A stretch of DNA of 64,000 nt, taken from NCBI GenBank assembly GCA_039621445.1, contig CP154956.1, positions 54,602,251 to 54,666,250 on the forward strand, in the 5' to 3' direction. Source of the DNA: Euglena gracilis (taxonomy: Eukaryota > Euglenida > Euglenophyceae > Euglenales). A program made the position numbers and the translations under genes. Shown in pieces: positions 45,101 to 56,114 of the stretch (position 1 is its first letter; every line of letters begins with the position of its first letter). The notes beneath the pieces were generated by a model that had not been told where the DNA came from, made no database searches, and worked only from the letters and a program-made list of their open reading frames with translations.

Positions 45101-47139
45101 TGGTCCTGGGTTTTTTAATGACCACTGGGAACCAAAACCCCAAAGCCCTGGGTTTTTTGCCTCGTGACACAGTTTCGAAAAAATCATGCCGAGGTTCACC
45201 AAGCGAAAACCCCGAAAAGGGACTTTATTGACTAGTGCTCAAATCGATTTTTTGTGTGGTGCCAGCACCCTTGGAGCGTGCCTAACACCTCGTGAAAAAA
45301 CGACTTTTTCAGAAATTCTGTCCTTGTAATTTTTGTCAATTTGAAGAAGAAAAAGAGCGGGAAGCCTGTTTTTTTTGCTTTCCCCTGCCCGCACATTTAG
45401 ATCGAGAGATAGGCATCTGGTGAGAAAACAAACAGGCCTTCTTGCTTTCAATTAGGTGTGGAGCAAAGTAAGCAAGTGCCTTTTTTTCCAGTATCCTGGA
45501 ACATGAAAACTAAGGAATTGTAATTAGTTTGAAACTCATTTGCGCAATTGCACAAGTGATTGAAATTTTCATTTCTCCGTGCAACCAAACAAGTAGTTTT
45601 TGGTTGTTTCTTTGCGCAGCCGCGCAAGTGATTTACCCTCACCAGTACCTTTCCCTGACGTGACTTTTTGATTTTCAGAAATGATGCACACTTGGGTGTC
45701 ATGTACGATATTCCCCTGAGAGTCGTTTTAATGTTACACATCTTTCACCAGCTGTTGGACTTGGAAATGAGATTTCACTGCCATAGAACCTGACAAAGAA
45801 AGAGTCTTCACATCCCCTTCTTCGGGCGTCATAGGCATATGCTTTGGCATACTGCACAAAAGACCATGCTTTTCAGTGTGTGAAAGCAGATCCCCAACAT
45901 GCCCCTCTTCGGGCCGAGGGTTTAAGCCTTTTTTTGTTTAAGCCTTCTGGTTTTTTAAAAATCCATTCATTCCAATCCCGTTTTCCAGATTGAGTTTCAA
46001 GTTTCTCGGCGCATTTGATTCGGTTTTTGATTTGCTCTGCGAAATTAGAAGGTTCCCCCAGGTGACAGAAGGACGTCAGATTTACCAGGGCCACCGACCG
46101 GGTGAAAACACCAGGCGTGTAGGCAACAAAGCACTTTCCATACAGGCACAAATCTTGTTTTTGAAAAAAGCCTACTTTTCCGGAAGTGTGCACACTCTGA
46201 GAAGTCCTGAAAGAATTTGCTTTTTTCGATTTTTTTTATTCCTCTTGTATTTTCATATTTTTAAAATGAAATTTTATTTTTTAGTTTTATTTTATTTAGT
46301 TTTTTTTTCCTTTCAGAAAAAAGAAAAAAATACTTTGTTTTTCTGAATTAATTTTCAGAATTAATTCAGAAAATTTATTTTTGGCTAATTTCTTTCAGTC
46401 ATATGCCATAATCTTTTTTGTTGGTCAGAAAATTTTCCAGAGCAGTCATTTTGGCATCAGTCATCACTGCAGTGTACACCATCAGATTTGCAAGTTTCTT
46501 TTGTTGTTGGCAGACGAGTTTCAAATCGTCGACTAAAGAAGTCTGTGAAATGCAGCGGGGGGCATATTTTCAAGTTTCAAATGGTGTTTTCGCGGTTGGA
46601 ATGCGAACTTTCGAATTCAATGCCTATGGGTTGTTTCTTCTCTGGAATTTTTGGACACTCGTTTTCATGCAAAAAAAAAACTGGGCCCGAAAACGAACCC
46701 AAAACGGCCATAAAAGCAGCAATGGTTTGGATTTGCGCGCTCGCAAGGCATGACATTTTTGTGAGCAAGGTGCGAAGTTGACCACCTAAGTATGCGTGTG
46801 CATTTATGTTTGCGTGTGCAGTGGTGGTGGTGTTTTGGATCTGTTGTAATGATCATGGCTCAGGGAAGAAGATCACCGCCAATATGAATGTGGAACAGCG
46901 GCTTGTGTTCTGCAGCACAGAAGATAGTAAAGTGCTGACAGTGCGGCAACTCTTTGTCACTGGGCTGCCTTTACCAGCGCTGGTGTTTCTCCAGAGCAAG
47001 GAGCGAGCCGACGCACTTTATGGGGAATTACATGCACTGAATGTCGGTGTTGGCGTTATTCACGCTGCTCGCACACAGGACCAGAGGTGTGTGTGTGTGT
47101 GTGTGCAGTTGGTAAGCGTTTCAGCCCATGCAGGTTGTG

Positions 47140-47223
<84 letters not shown>

Positions 47224-50200
47224 GCTGATGTTGTTGTTGTTGCTGTTAGTGTTTGTGTGTGTGTGTGTGTATAAATGTGTGCATTCATGCGTGCATGCTC
47301 GTCTTGTGTCTATTTGCTTTTGTGGTATTTTAAAATGTTAAAATGTTGAAAAATGTAAAAACATGTTAAAATATCAACATAAGTGGATTCCAGCCTATTC
47401 AGTTTTGTTTGGGGAAATTCCTTGTTGCTCTCGCTAGAATTCGTCACTCCTGACTGTAGATTCATTTACCCCCCCCCCCGGGGGAGTTTTGAGAGTTGGT
47501 GGGCGGGTTGGGGCTGTTGGACTCCTGGGGACTCCGTCCCAACCGGCCAAAGTTCGGGTTGGAAAATGTTTTCCAAGGGTTTTCGGCGGGGAGGAGTTGA
47601 TTGATGAGAGGAGGGGTTGTGCACAAGTTCCTGCAAAAGTATTGGATTTGCATCGATTTAAAGTGCAGTTTCTTGAACGATATTGAAGCAAGTTGAAAAG
47701 ATGCACGTTGGAGGAAGCATACGTAAATACACAAATGGAAATAACAATTTGAACAAGATTTGGAGCACCAGTTGAACAAAATAGCCTGCTGATACACTGC
47801 TATTGGCACCTCAAGCTTGCATCCAGTTTGATTTTTCCACCCGAAATGTTGAAGGAGCACCGTCAGAGCCCCCCATTTTTTGTGCTGCAGAAAAGGCTGA
47901 ATGAGAAACTCTGCACTCGATTTGCTTTCGCAGAGAGGAAGCCATCCGTATGTTTCGTCTGGGCAAGCTGGCTTGTCTTTGCCAGAGCTTCTGGGCTGTG
48001 CTTGGCATGGTTCCAAAAAGCATTTTTATTTTATTCCAACACAGTATTATTTTCATTCATTTTTTTGCATCCTTTTCTTCTTCTTAATCATCAATTTCTT
48101 CTTCGTGCTGAATATATGTTCAATGGATCATAAACTCAATTTTGTGCCCAGTTTTCTGTGCGAGTTGCTTTTTTTCATTTTTAGTTTCAAATTAGAAAAT
48201 CTCTTTTTTTTTTACATATTGGGCTTCGATATGAACTACCGCCACATCCATTCAAATCGATTTGATTTTTGTTCAAAAACATCAGGAAAAAATTGGAAAA
48301 GAATTTTTCCCAAAGGTTCCACAGGTTTCGGGGCCAAGTGTTCCAAAGGTTCTGAAGATATCTGTACCGAGTTACTTGCCAGGGGTATCGATTTCAAGGG
48401 CGTTGGGACAGTGATCAATTTCGACATCCCTACTTCAAGGTGTGCAAACCAGACCTGCTCCTCAGTTGCTAGCAACAGCCTGTATTCAAAACAAATCCCA
48501 AGGCAGGGTTTTTTTTGAGTGTTTTCTGCCTCCGCTTTTGATGTTTCTTCCTGAAACGAATCAAACCAATCAAAACGTTTCAGGGATGAAGGGTTTGAAA
48601 CCAAGGGCACGGTGTGCAGTTGAAAATCAGATTCTGGCAACACGCAGTCCCCAAACTGCTGCTCCTCCATATTTCTAAGTTTCCTTTCCTGACGTCCACC
48701 ATTTGGTTTGGGTGTTCCGTGAATAATTAGGTGGGACCAAAGGGTCAGCTCCAGTGACCTCCCCCCCCCCCCACTGCAATTCCCGCCCATCCGCACCACT
48801 GCCCCCCCCCCTGCAGTGTGAAGTACATCCACCGCATCGGCCGAACGGGCCGGGCGGGCAAACGGGGCACGGCCCTGACGCTCTTCACCCCAGAGGACGC
48901 CCATTACCTGCGCATGCTGGCCCCTGTTATCCACCAGGCGGGCGGCAAGGTCGAGCCGTGGATGTTGGCGATGCGCCGGGAGCGCAACCCAAAGAAGCGG
49001 CTGTATGGCGTCGCCTCCTGTTGATATGTCTGCATATTTGCAGGGGGGGATTGATATCCACAATTTTCCCTCAACTTCTGCAATTCTTCCGCAATTTCCG
49101 CAATTTTTCCACATTTTTTCCCTTTCTGCAATTTTTTTCGCATGAACCTGAAACGGAAGATAAGATTAGTTTCGGCCAGTTCTCGAACGTTTCACAAGGG
49201 AACCCAGGCACTTTTTTTTGTTATTTTGCTGCAAATTTGAATTCGTCAAATTTTACAAATTTGACAGAATTTTGGCACCTCAATTTCTGTTGGGAAATAA
49301 TTCGATTAAAAAAAATTCTGCATCCTGGATTGATTTTTCCTGAGACCAAACTTTTGGGTATTTTTTTGCCGTTTTCGGAATGTTCACCCAAGAAATTCCA
49401 TACTTCCAGAATCAGCATGTTCCCAAAATTACAAAAGTCATGTTTTTTGGAGTATTTTTTTTATAAAATTGTTTACCGGCTCAAAACTTGTGCCTATGTT
49501 GCAAAGTGACCAAATTTTTGAAAATTTTCTCAGTCCCCTCCAGCAAAAAAGTGTACAGTCCCGACATCAATTTTTCCACAATTTTCCTGCAATTTCTGCA
49601 ATTTTTTTCCGCAATTTTTCCGAAGGTCTCCAATATTGATTCCCGCCCCCCTGAAGTGTGTGTGTGCATGTGTGTTCAACAGGGTGTTGCTTAAGGAAAA
49701 TTGACCCCACCCTCGGCGTGTCCAGCCAACCAACAGTCTTTTTCCAGCCAGCAGATTGTACAAAAAATCGATTTTTTTTTACCCCAAAATGTCTCAAAAA
49801 AGCCGTCTGGCTTTTTTCTGACCCATTTTCGCCCATTTTTGACCCTTTTTCCCATCTTCCAGGTGCACGGTTTTTTTTAATCGAATTTTTCTTTCGCCTT
49901 CGGTGCCGAAACAAATTTTTCCTTGCAAAAATAGTATGGTGGATTGGCCTTCAAATTCAGCGCATCTGTGGGAGACTGGAAAGTGGGGAATGGAGACAGC
50001 ACGGTGGGAGCTGTCTTGCGGTGGCTGCCTGAACACCAGGGCGTTACCTAAGGGCCCCACCCTGAGGCTGGAAAAAGGCTGCTGGCTGACCCCCCCCCTA
50101 CAGGGGTCCTGGGCTGGAGCTGGGCCCAACCTGGGGTCGAACCGGGTGCCAAAAAAATCGCAAAAATGTCAAAAAAAACCACCAATTCCTTTTTCTAGCC

Positions 50201-51075
50201 AAGGCCCCACCTCCCCCCATTAACAAAGTTTATTAATTTCCAGTCGCCCAAAGGGCGGCTGGATGGTAATGGATTTTTCGCCTTTCAGGGGTACAAAAAT
50301 GGGCCAAAAAAGGGGCAAAAATGGGTGGGGGGACCTGCCCCAACGCTTATTGGGTTTCCAGGATTCCCATTCAGCACCCCCCCCCCCCCAGGTTTGGGGT
50401 GTGGGGTGTGGGGTGGACCCTCCCCTCCCCCGGCCCAGGGAGTATCAGGGGGAACAACCCGGGGTCGGCCACGTCCAGCCCGCCCCCAACACGCCCCGCA
50501 CCTTCCCTGCCGCAGCAAGCGGCGGGCGGCGGCGTACCAGCGGCCGGCGTTCCTGCAGGAGGAGGGCCGGGACCAGTGGGAGGAGGAGCAGCAGCGCCGG
50601 AGGGCCCGGCTGGCCCGGCTGCGGGAGAAGAAGGCCCGCCGGGAGGCCCGCTTCGCAGAGCAGGCCCAGGCGAAGGCGGAGAAGAAGGCGGCCCACGCCG
50701 AGCCGTCGGCCAGGGCCTCCGCATATGTTGCACACCGCGTACGTTGTTCATTGTGCGCTGTCCGTTTAATTTGGGGGGGGGGGGCAGAATAAGTCGCAGG
50801 TTCAAGGGACATTGGGTTTGTGCCACAGGAAGAAACCGACGGCAGGTTCTGAAGTTTTGGCCAGTTAATACCATCACCCCATAGCAGGGCGGTCCGTAAG
50901 GGACGGGATTTTTTCCTTTTTTTTCAGTTAAGGACCGCCCCCTTAAGGACCCCCCCCAATACACAGAAAGGCCCCTACACCACCGGTGTTTTTCAACACC
51001 TGCCAATTGCAATGTCCGATCACAGATTGCCCGTAATTTGCCCTTTGGAGCCCCATATTTTCCTCCATATATATG

Positions 51076-51111
<36 letters not shown>

Positions 51112-52991
51112 TGTATGTATGTATGTATGTATGTATGTATGTATGTATGTATGTATGTATGTATGTATGTATGTATGTATGTATGTATGTATGTATGTAT
51201 GTATGTATGTATGCATATAAACATCTCTTTTATTTTTTGTCTTTAAAGGGATGTGTGCAACCAGCAAGCTGCTGAGCAGAGGAAGGAGAAGGAGCGGAAG
51301 CAAGCCCTTCAGAAGCCGCCGCTCACAATTACGTTCAATCCGTCACCGGATTCGGACGACGATCGTGAGCGTCGCACTGGAAAAAAATTCGTTTTCCCGA
51401 TTCGTCATTTTATCAAAGGCGGGAATCCTACACCCTTGGTCACAAGTAGGGGGCATTTCCCATTGACTGGACGGAGAGTGACGCCTGCATTTTTGAGAAG
51501 GGCGGGAAACCTGTGGGTATCTGCCCTCCAAAAATACCCGGAGCCAAATTTTTGCTGTCCCCACTTCTGGGGGGGGGGGATGCCGAGATGTGACAGGTGA
51601 AGAAAAGCCACCCACCTAGAGCACCCTCGTAATTTTTGTCGTTCCAGCAGTCTGGAACTTGGGCGTCCTTGCAACTCGCAATTTAAGGTTTTCAATTTTC
51701 TACTGCATATGTGCGAAATTTTGCACTCTTTTTGAAGCCCCACTTTGAGACCCTTCTGTCCGGAGCGGTGCTGTAGGGAACGAACCAGGTGCACAGGTTG
51801 GGGGGGGGTTTGAGGGCGAACGCAGGATTTCCCCCCTGCTTCAAGTGAGCAGCTCCAGCCAAAGCTGGATACGGAGCAGTTATGTGCGCAACGGATATGG
51901 CCATTGCGCACATGTCCTCTGGCTGCACACTGCGGGGAGGGGTCTCACAAATGAGTGTGTATCAGTACGTGTATTGCATGCACATGTATTGGATGCACTG
52001 CAATCTGATTCATTGTGGTATTTGGACATCTCAAAGGTAGAATGACACTTAATCTGTTTTTCTTTTTTATGTGAGCTTTTTTTTGGATGGCTGAACCAGT
52101 CAATACAAGCACTTTTGCAACTACAAATAATTTGGACAACTGTGGATAGCTACGGAAAACCCCAGATAAAACAGATGAGACTTTCGCCCTCCAACTGCAG
52201 ATAAGCACCGTAAACAGCTTATTCTGATGATATTCAATGAAAAATAACGTTTTGTGTCAGCTCCTGTTTCAGCATGTGCCCATACATTTGGAGTATTTAT
52301 TCATTTCTCAAATGCCGTCAGAAGCCGAAACCATGGGCACGCATCCCCATTTTATGACTGTTCAAATTTTTGGTCAATTCCAGCATCAAACACCTCTAAA
52401 CGGGGCAGTCCTCGAGGGACGGGGAAGTTTTTTTTCCATTGAGAACCCCCCCCCCTTGGGCCAAAGGGCCGGCCAAGGGTCGGACTGGGGCATGAACAGG
52501 GTCGAAAATCGAAAATTCGAAACGCACATTTTTGACGCCCATCCAAGGATGAGAGGAACCAATTCTTTCCCCAATGTCGACCTGTTCTTGCCAAAAAGGT
52601 GCCAAATTTCCTTGCCCATTTTTCCTGTGGATTTTGCATTGAATGTGCTGGGACAGCCAAGTTTTTTTTTTATTTCCTTAAGGACCGCCCTGCCCCATAG
52701 AGTGGTGCATACGTTTAAGGTGGCTCATCCTCAATTTTAAAGAGAAAAGTTTTTCAGGAATGTCTTCAGTTGGGCACGAGCCCTCCAACATTTACCCTCG
52801 ACATCCTGCATCCAGCATGTGTACCGCGTATCCGGCATGTGTATTGTGTGTCCATCGTGTCTCCAGCATGGCGCGAGGGCCTGGAAAAGGCCCCGTCTCC
52901 TACAGATACGAGTGGGCCGAAGCGGAAGCGGGAACGTGCGGAAGGATCCACCTCGCAACCTGCAAAAAGAAAACGAAAGGCCGACCCATGA
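38868..52991 (+). CDS. DDX52/ROK1: DDX52/Rok1-type DEAD-box ATP-dependent RNA helicase gene (about 13 exons)
   Basis: Exons: 38868-39154, ~39525-39667, 41530-41685, 42457-42621, 43771-43926, 44085-44136, 46864-47086, 47934-47974, 48358-48439, 48817-49002, 50516-~50752, 51249-51364, 52906-52991. Helicase motifs appear in order: Q motif (YEKPTPIQ), I (GPTGSGKT), Ia (SPTKEL), Ib (STPQRL), II (DEAD), III (SAT), IV (LVFLQS), V (ARGIDFKGV), VI ([10 protein letters not shown]). The N-terminal [10 protein letters not shown] and the [20 protein letters not shown] segment are specific to DDX52/Rok1, a nucleolar helicase needed for 18S rRNA processing in the small-subunit processome. About 600 residues, near the family length. 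The C-terminal tail is unusually rich in Arg, Lys and Glu and ends in NLS-like PKRKRER and AKRKRKADP. Uncertain points: the exon 1/2 junction, the exon 11 end, and whether the protein stops early at TGA 49022. Confidence 0.93.
39525..39667 (+). CDS. DDX52/ROK1: Helicase exon 2 (Q motif)
   Basis: Encodes [20 protein letters not shown] followed by [11 protein letters not shown] (Q motif). The donor CAG|GTACCT is clear. The acceptor is uncertain: AG sites at about 39526, 39588 and 39591 are alternatives giving different phases. Confidence 0.7.
40510..40726 (+). other. Basic ORF in helicase intron 2
   Basis: A 68-codon frame (from ATG 40520) with reasonable composition and a basic end ([17 protein letters not shown]). 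It has no homologue I recognise and sits between copies of the CCAGCC repeat, so it may be a repeat fragment or chance frame. Confidence 0.2.
41530..41685 (+). CDS. DDX52/ROK1: Helicase exon 3 (Walker A)
   Basis: Encodes [35 protein letters not shown] and ALVLSPTK. Acceptor CGCACAG is in phase 0 with the Q motif. Donor AAG|GCATGC is a GC site that joins SPTK to ELSQQ (motif Ia) in frame. Confidence 0.93.
41970..42060. repeat. G-rich tract
   Basis: Some 80 bases dominated by G runs of 5-14, in helicase intron 3, with obvious G-quadruplex potential. Confidence 0.8.
42457..42621 (+). CDS. DDX52/ROK1: Helicase exon 4 (motifs Ia/Ib)
   Basis: 55 codons from [13 protein letters not shown] to [16 protein letters not shown]. 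Acceptor GATGCTGCAG, donor ATG|GTGAGA, phase 0 at both ends. Confidence 0.93.
43771..43926 (+). CDS. DDX52/ROK1: Helicase exon 5 (DEAD and SAT motifs)
   Basis: Encodes [20 protein letters not shown] and [12 protein letters not shown]. The frame-keeping acceptor is the second AG of CCCAGAG; the first would shift frame. Donor GAG|GTATGC. Confidence 0.93.
44085..44136 (+). CDS. DDX52/ROK1: Helicase exon 6
   Basis: A 52-base exon encoding [17 protein letters not shown] plus one base. Acceptor CGGCTCAG, donor ATCG|GTTTGC (phase 1), completed by GG of exon 7. Confidence 0.85.
44255..44573. mobile_element. 319-bp TIR element, CAGGGCGGTCCTTAAG family
   Basis: The left end CAGGGCGGTCCTTAAG and right end CTTAAGGACCGCCCTG are perfect inverted repeats. 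Flanks TCTGTGCC (44247-44254) and CCTGTGCC (44574-44581) match at 7 of 8. Relatives are at 52401-52692 and 60550-60821, with a truncated one near 19742-19960 and a mini copy near 50885-50941. hAT-like, non-coding, in helicase intron 6. Confidence 0.85.
46864..47086 (+). CDS. DDX52/ROK1: Helicase exon 7 (motif IV)
   Basis: Encodes [39 protein letters not shown] and [11 protein letters not shown], matching the start of RecA domain 2. Its donor, CAGAG|GTGTGT, lies at the start of a (GT)n tract. Confidence 0.93.
47087..47245. repeat. (GT)n plus (TTG)n microsatellites next to a splice donor
   Basis: GT repeats from 47087 to 47104, then about 30 TTG/GTT trinucleotides from 47136. Cys- or Leu-only frames here are artefacts. 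Confidence 0.95.
47934..47974 (+). CDS. DDX52/ROK1: Helicase exon 8 (41 bases)
   Basis: Encodes [13 protein letters not shown], the counterpart of the family's FRxGKxWVL strand. Acceptor TTTGCTTTCGCAG completes AGA with exon 7. The donor T|GTCTTT was chosen to keep phase 1 and leaves this loop one residue shorter than usual. Confidence 0.75.
48358..48439 (+). CDS. DDX52/ROK1: Helicase exon 9 (motif V)
   Basis: Encodes [20 protein letters not shown] and FDIPTS. The acceptor is TTCTGAAG and the donor TCAAG|GTGTGC (phase 2), joined to T of exon 10. Confidence 0.88.
48817..49002 (+). CDS. DDX52/ROK1: Helicase exon 10 (motif VI)
   Basis: Encodes [20 protein letters not shown] and on to [14 protein letters not shown]. 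Acceptor CCCCTGCAG. The donor CT|GTATGG gives phase 2, matching the next acceptor. Without splicing, the frame ends at TGA 49022-49024 after six more residues. Confidence 0.85.
50516..50752 (+). CDS. DDX52/ROK1: Helicase exon 11 (basic/acidic helical tail)
   Basis: Encodes [20 protein letters not shown] and [20 protein letters not shown], a highly charged, probably helical tail with strong GC bias. The acceptor CCTGCCGCAG fits phase 2 of exon 10. The 3' end is not settled: GT at 50753, GT at 50739, or a GC site at 50702 are options. Confidence 0.65.
50885..50941. mobile_element. Deleted mini-copy of the CAGGGCGGTCC element
   Basis: CAGGGCGGTCCGTAAGGGAC at the left and TTAAGGACCGCC at the right are separated by only about 25 bases, in helicase intron 11. 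Confidence 0.6.
51083..51213. repeat. (ATGT)n microsatellite
   Basis: About 32 tetranucleotide copies, almost perfect, ending some 35 bases before exon 12 of the helicase gene. Confidence 0.95.
51249..51364 (+). CDS. DDX52/ROK1: Helicase exon 12
   Basis: Encodes [20 protein letters not shown] and [13 protein letters not shown]. Donor GATC|GTGAGC is strong and its phase 1 matches the last exon. The acceptor CTTTAAAG follows a long (ATGT)n tract. Confidence 0.7.
52401..52692. mobile_element. TIR element, CAGGGCGGTCC family
   Basis: The left end CGGGGCAGTCCTCGAGGGAC is diverged and the right end CTTAAGGACCGCCCTG is intact. The interior matches the 44255 element (GGCCAAGGGTCGGACTGGGG, TGCCAAATTTCCTTGCCCAT). 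Target duplication is unclear. In helicase intron 12. Confidence 0.75.
52906..52991 (+). CDS. DDX52/ROK1: Helicase last exon
   Basis: Encodes [20 protein letters not shown] then RKRKADP and stops at TGA 52989-52991. Acceptor CTCCTACAG. The bipartite basic clusters look like a nuclear/nucleolar localisation signal. Confidence 0.7.
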
Positions 52992-53191
52992 CACCGCCAC
53001 CTCAGCACCCAATAACTTTTTGGGATGCCCATCTTGTTTCATATTTGTTTCCTAGCTGGAACTGCTTGCCATGAGCTGTTGAATCCTCGTGGCCGATGGT
53101 GCATTTGGAAGCCCATGGACATCCGCGTTAGGTAATACAAGTTTCACAAGGTACATTTTTCTCACAAACTGGCCGCTAGGTTGCCGGAATA

Positions 53192-53262
53192 TAATATATA
53201 TAATATTATGTATATTATATATATTATAATATATATATATATATATATAATATAATCACTTA
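53192..53262. repeat. (AT)n tract
   Basis: About 70 bases of TA/AT words with self-complementary potential. Confidence 0.85.
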
Positions 53263-53639
53263 TTCACTGGCCGATCCCCCCCTCTCCCGTGGATGACTGG
53301 TGTTTTCAGAGAGACTTACTGGTTTTGGCCCAAGCCCCCTCCCCCTGCAGGGGGTGGGCAAATAGCCACAAACGTTATTCAGCGCCGAAGGTGGCGGAGT
53401 TTTAAAACCTTTTTTTTGTTTGCACTCAATTTTCCCTGTGTGGCCGACCCCCCCCCCCTGGTGACTGCCTGGTTATCCCAAAAAACGATTGGCTGGTTCT
53501 TTTGGAAGACGCTCCCCTCCCCTCCCAGAGTCGGTAAAAAATGCATGGTTTTGGACTTAATTGGGGGGGGGGATAATAAGCAAGTTTGGGCCTGAAAGTT
53601 GTCTGCAAATATGTGTTTTTTTGTCCAACCAGCCCCCCC

Positions 53640-53790
53640 AGGTCGGGGCACCTCGGGAACCGGCGGATTATCACCATCGTCCCAGCTCCGGCTCCCGTAT
53701 TTTTTTTTTCCAGTCGCGAGCGACTGGATTTCTAGTTTCCGAATCACCTCCGTTTGACCCCCAACTCTTTGCCCGCAGGGGAGCACTAGA
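53640..53790 (-). repeat. 'GGTGATAATCCG' dispersed repeat, isolated inverted copy
   Basis: CGGCGGATTATCACCAT, the GTCGCGAGCGACTGGATT segment, TTTCTAGTTTCCGAATCACC and CCCCAACTCTTTGCC match the units of the 8-13-kb repeat region, more than 40 kb away from them. Confidence 0.75.
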
Positions 53791-54009
53791 AGGAGTTTTG
53801 AGCCACTTTTGTGACACCTTGTTTGCTTTTTGGCACAAAATCACCTGGTTTAAATGCACCGTGTGATTTTTGCCCCATTTTGTACTCATGTTTGTTTTTC
53901 TTCAGGGGTAGGTTTGAGTTGTGAGTGGGGGCCCAGTTTATAATGTAATTTTTTTTCATTCGGTTTTTTACCCCTTCATATCTGACTCAACGTTGTTTGT
54001 GAATGTTTC

Positions 54010-54410
54010 ACCCCACCCCAAATAATACCCCCCAGGGTTTTTTTTTTCCCGCCCAAAGTCCCGGCCCGAGGGGGGGGGTGTTATTTGGGGGGTATCAGCT
54101 CCACAAAGATTCCGAAAAATTTCGAAGTCCCACAGGACCCAAAATAGCACCCAAAACCCCCTTTGGGGTCATTTATTGTATTTTCTCATGAAATTTAGCA
54201 TTTTGGAGGCCAGAGATCCAGAAAAATTGTTTTCTTGTAATTTATTGCCAGAAATTATGCTTTTTCCCAACATTTTCAGGGCAAAATCTGGGTCGTTGGC
54301 CCAAAAATTAGCGGGGGGTATTAATTCGGTCGGCGAAGTCGGACCCTGAGGGGGGATACTATTTGGGGGGGGGGTATTATTTGGGGGGGGGGTATTATTT
54401 GGGAGGAGAG
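54010..54410. mobile_element. TIR element with CCCAAATAATACCCCCC ends
   Basis: CCCCAAATAATACCCCCC at the left faces several GGGGGGTATTATTTGGG copies at the right. The GTGTTATTTGGGGGG version is also internal near 54078. No coding content. Confidence 0.5.
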
Positions 54411-55917
54411 TTCAATGTCAATGTTAGTCAGTCAGTTTGTTAATTTTAGTCAGTGAATTTCATTTTGACGGCTGGGGTTTGGAGGAATTGGGCTTTAATT
54501 CGAGCTCAGGTTTGCATTTCCCAAATTTTCCCAAGCGCCTGAGAGTTTTTCACCCTCTCTCTGAAGGAAGATTTGTAAATTCAATGTCAATTTTTTTGAA
54601 TTCCTTTAAGTCTCAGTTTTAAAACAAGAAATGGCAAAGGTGGAAAGCCTGCCAATTGTATGCCCTCACAGGGATTTGTTCTTTTTGTGTTGACCATCCA
54701 CAATCAATCCCAAAAATCGACAAACGACATCTTTCCTGGGTGCTTCAAGGCCGTTCATGCACCTGCCCCCTGATGCAGATTCAGATCCCCAGAGTTGACA
54801 AGGAATCCTGCCTTTGGGTGAGGGATCAACCTCTCCCACCCTGGTGAATTTTTCCCCACGCCCCCCCCCCACAATTTTTCCAGCATATTTCTCTTTCGGC
54901 GCCATCGACGCCGATTTTCCTTGGCCTAACTATTATGAGTGATGTTTGTTTGAGTGATGAGTGTTTATGAGGGAGGTTTCTTCCTCTGTGCCCAACCCAC
55001 CCACCCAGCCAGCCAGCCATCCAGCCAGAAACTCCTGAAAATGGCTGCAACCTTTGAGATCCTCCCGTGCAGGAAACAGAGACTCTAGGTGCCCCTCCTC
55101 GCTCCACTCGGGGAGATTCAACTGCTCAAACTCACCCAACCATCCTAGGGCAGGAGGGTGGGTGAGGAGGCCACCACCCACGAGGGTAAGAAATGTGGTG
55201 TCGAGGAAGTGGAAGTGGCTGATCTGCTTGCTGGTCCACCCCATGTCTGGTTAGATGTATTTGAATGTTACCGAAACTGAGGTGCAGTTTTGAGATTAAG
55301 GCAATTTGGCATAGAATGTTGATTGTGTTCCTTAGAAACAATTTTTTTCTGCGTTTGTTTTTTTTATTTCAGGTGTCCTTCTCTGCTGTTGTATGTTTCC
55401 TTGAGATTCAGCCGCGGTCATATTTGCAGCGGAGTTCCTTCCTTCTTCTGGAGCGCAGAGTGATTTGAAGGCCAATGGATTTGCAGGTCGGCACCATCTA
55501 CGTTACCTTCACGATGCTGCAGTAGCAATCCCAGCACTTTCTTGTTTGTGTACCAAAACCAAAAAGCGCCCAAGAGCGTTTAGTTTCACTAAATGCTAAC
55601 ACTCCTGTCTGGCATTTATTATTCAACGGCAATGGTGATTGGGCGACAAGTGGGTGTGACCTCTATTGGTAAATTTCATTGTCATCAGTTGTGGGACAAG
55701 CCTATCCCCACCTTGCAAGGCGTTTGCTTACAAACTATCATCGAATTTGAAACGGCCACCGGCAAATGCCGAGAAATTGGTCATAGGTCACTGTAGAATC
55801 GTCATTGTCACCCTTTGGCGATTCTGATACAGTTATGTTGCAAAGCCTGCCTCAATTTTGTGGCAAAGATTCGCATTAGAAGGCCCTCAAACCATGATTT
55901 TTTTGCATCGCTTGCAG

Positions 55918-56114
55918 AAAATCCTACGGAGCATCCAGGAGCACTGCGCCACCAACCGCCGCCGAGTTACCGAGTTCTTCCAGGATTTCGACAAGCTGCG
56001 GTCCGGCAGGATCAGCCCCTACCAGTTCCGCCGATGCCTACATATGCTTGGCATGGTCAACCTCCTATCGGAACTGGACTACGAGCTGTTGTTTGAGCAT
56101 TTCCGCAGCGCAAA
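55918..56114 (+). CDS. EF-hand gene, exon a
   Basis: Encodes KILRSIQEHCATNRRRVTEF, DFDKLRSGRISPYQFRRC and MVNLLSELDYELLFEHFRSA. Acceptor TCGCTTGCAG, donor CAAA|GTGTGT, phase 2. Confidence 0.85.

Larger units (their letters stand above)
52992..55917. other. Region between the helicase and first recognised EF-hand exon
   Basis: Contains an (AT)n palindromic tract (53192-53262), an inverted GGTGATAATCCG repeat (53640-53790) and the element at 54010-54410. Upstream exons of the EF-hand gene may lie here, but none could be identified. Confidence 0.4.

Noticed and set aside
47130-47245. Frames encoding runs of Cys, Leu or Val
   Set aside because: They are translations of a (TTG)n microsatellite inside a helicase intron.
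48236-49114. 292-codon minus-strand frame opposite the helicase
   Set aside because: It is the antisense of GC-biased helicase exons 9 and 10 plus intron; the + strand frame carries conserved motifs and matching splice phases.
50943-51303. His-Thr-Tyr or Met-Tyr-Val-Cys repeat ORFs
   Set aside because: Translations of an (ATGT)n microsatellite next to helicase exon 12.
50285-51303. Long minus-strand Pro/Gly/Ala-rich frames opposite helicase exon 11
   Set aside because: Antisense of a very GC-rich coding exon; low-complexity and without family features.
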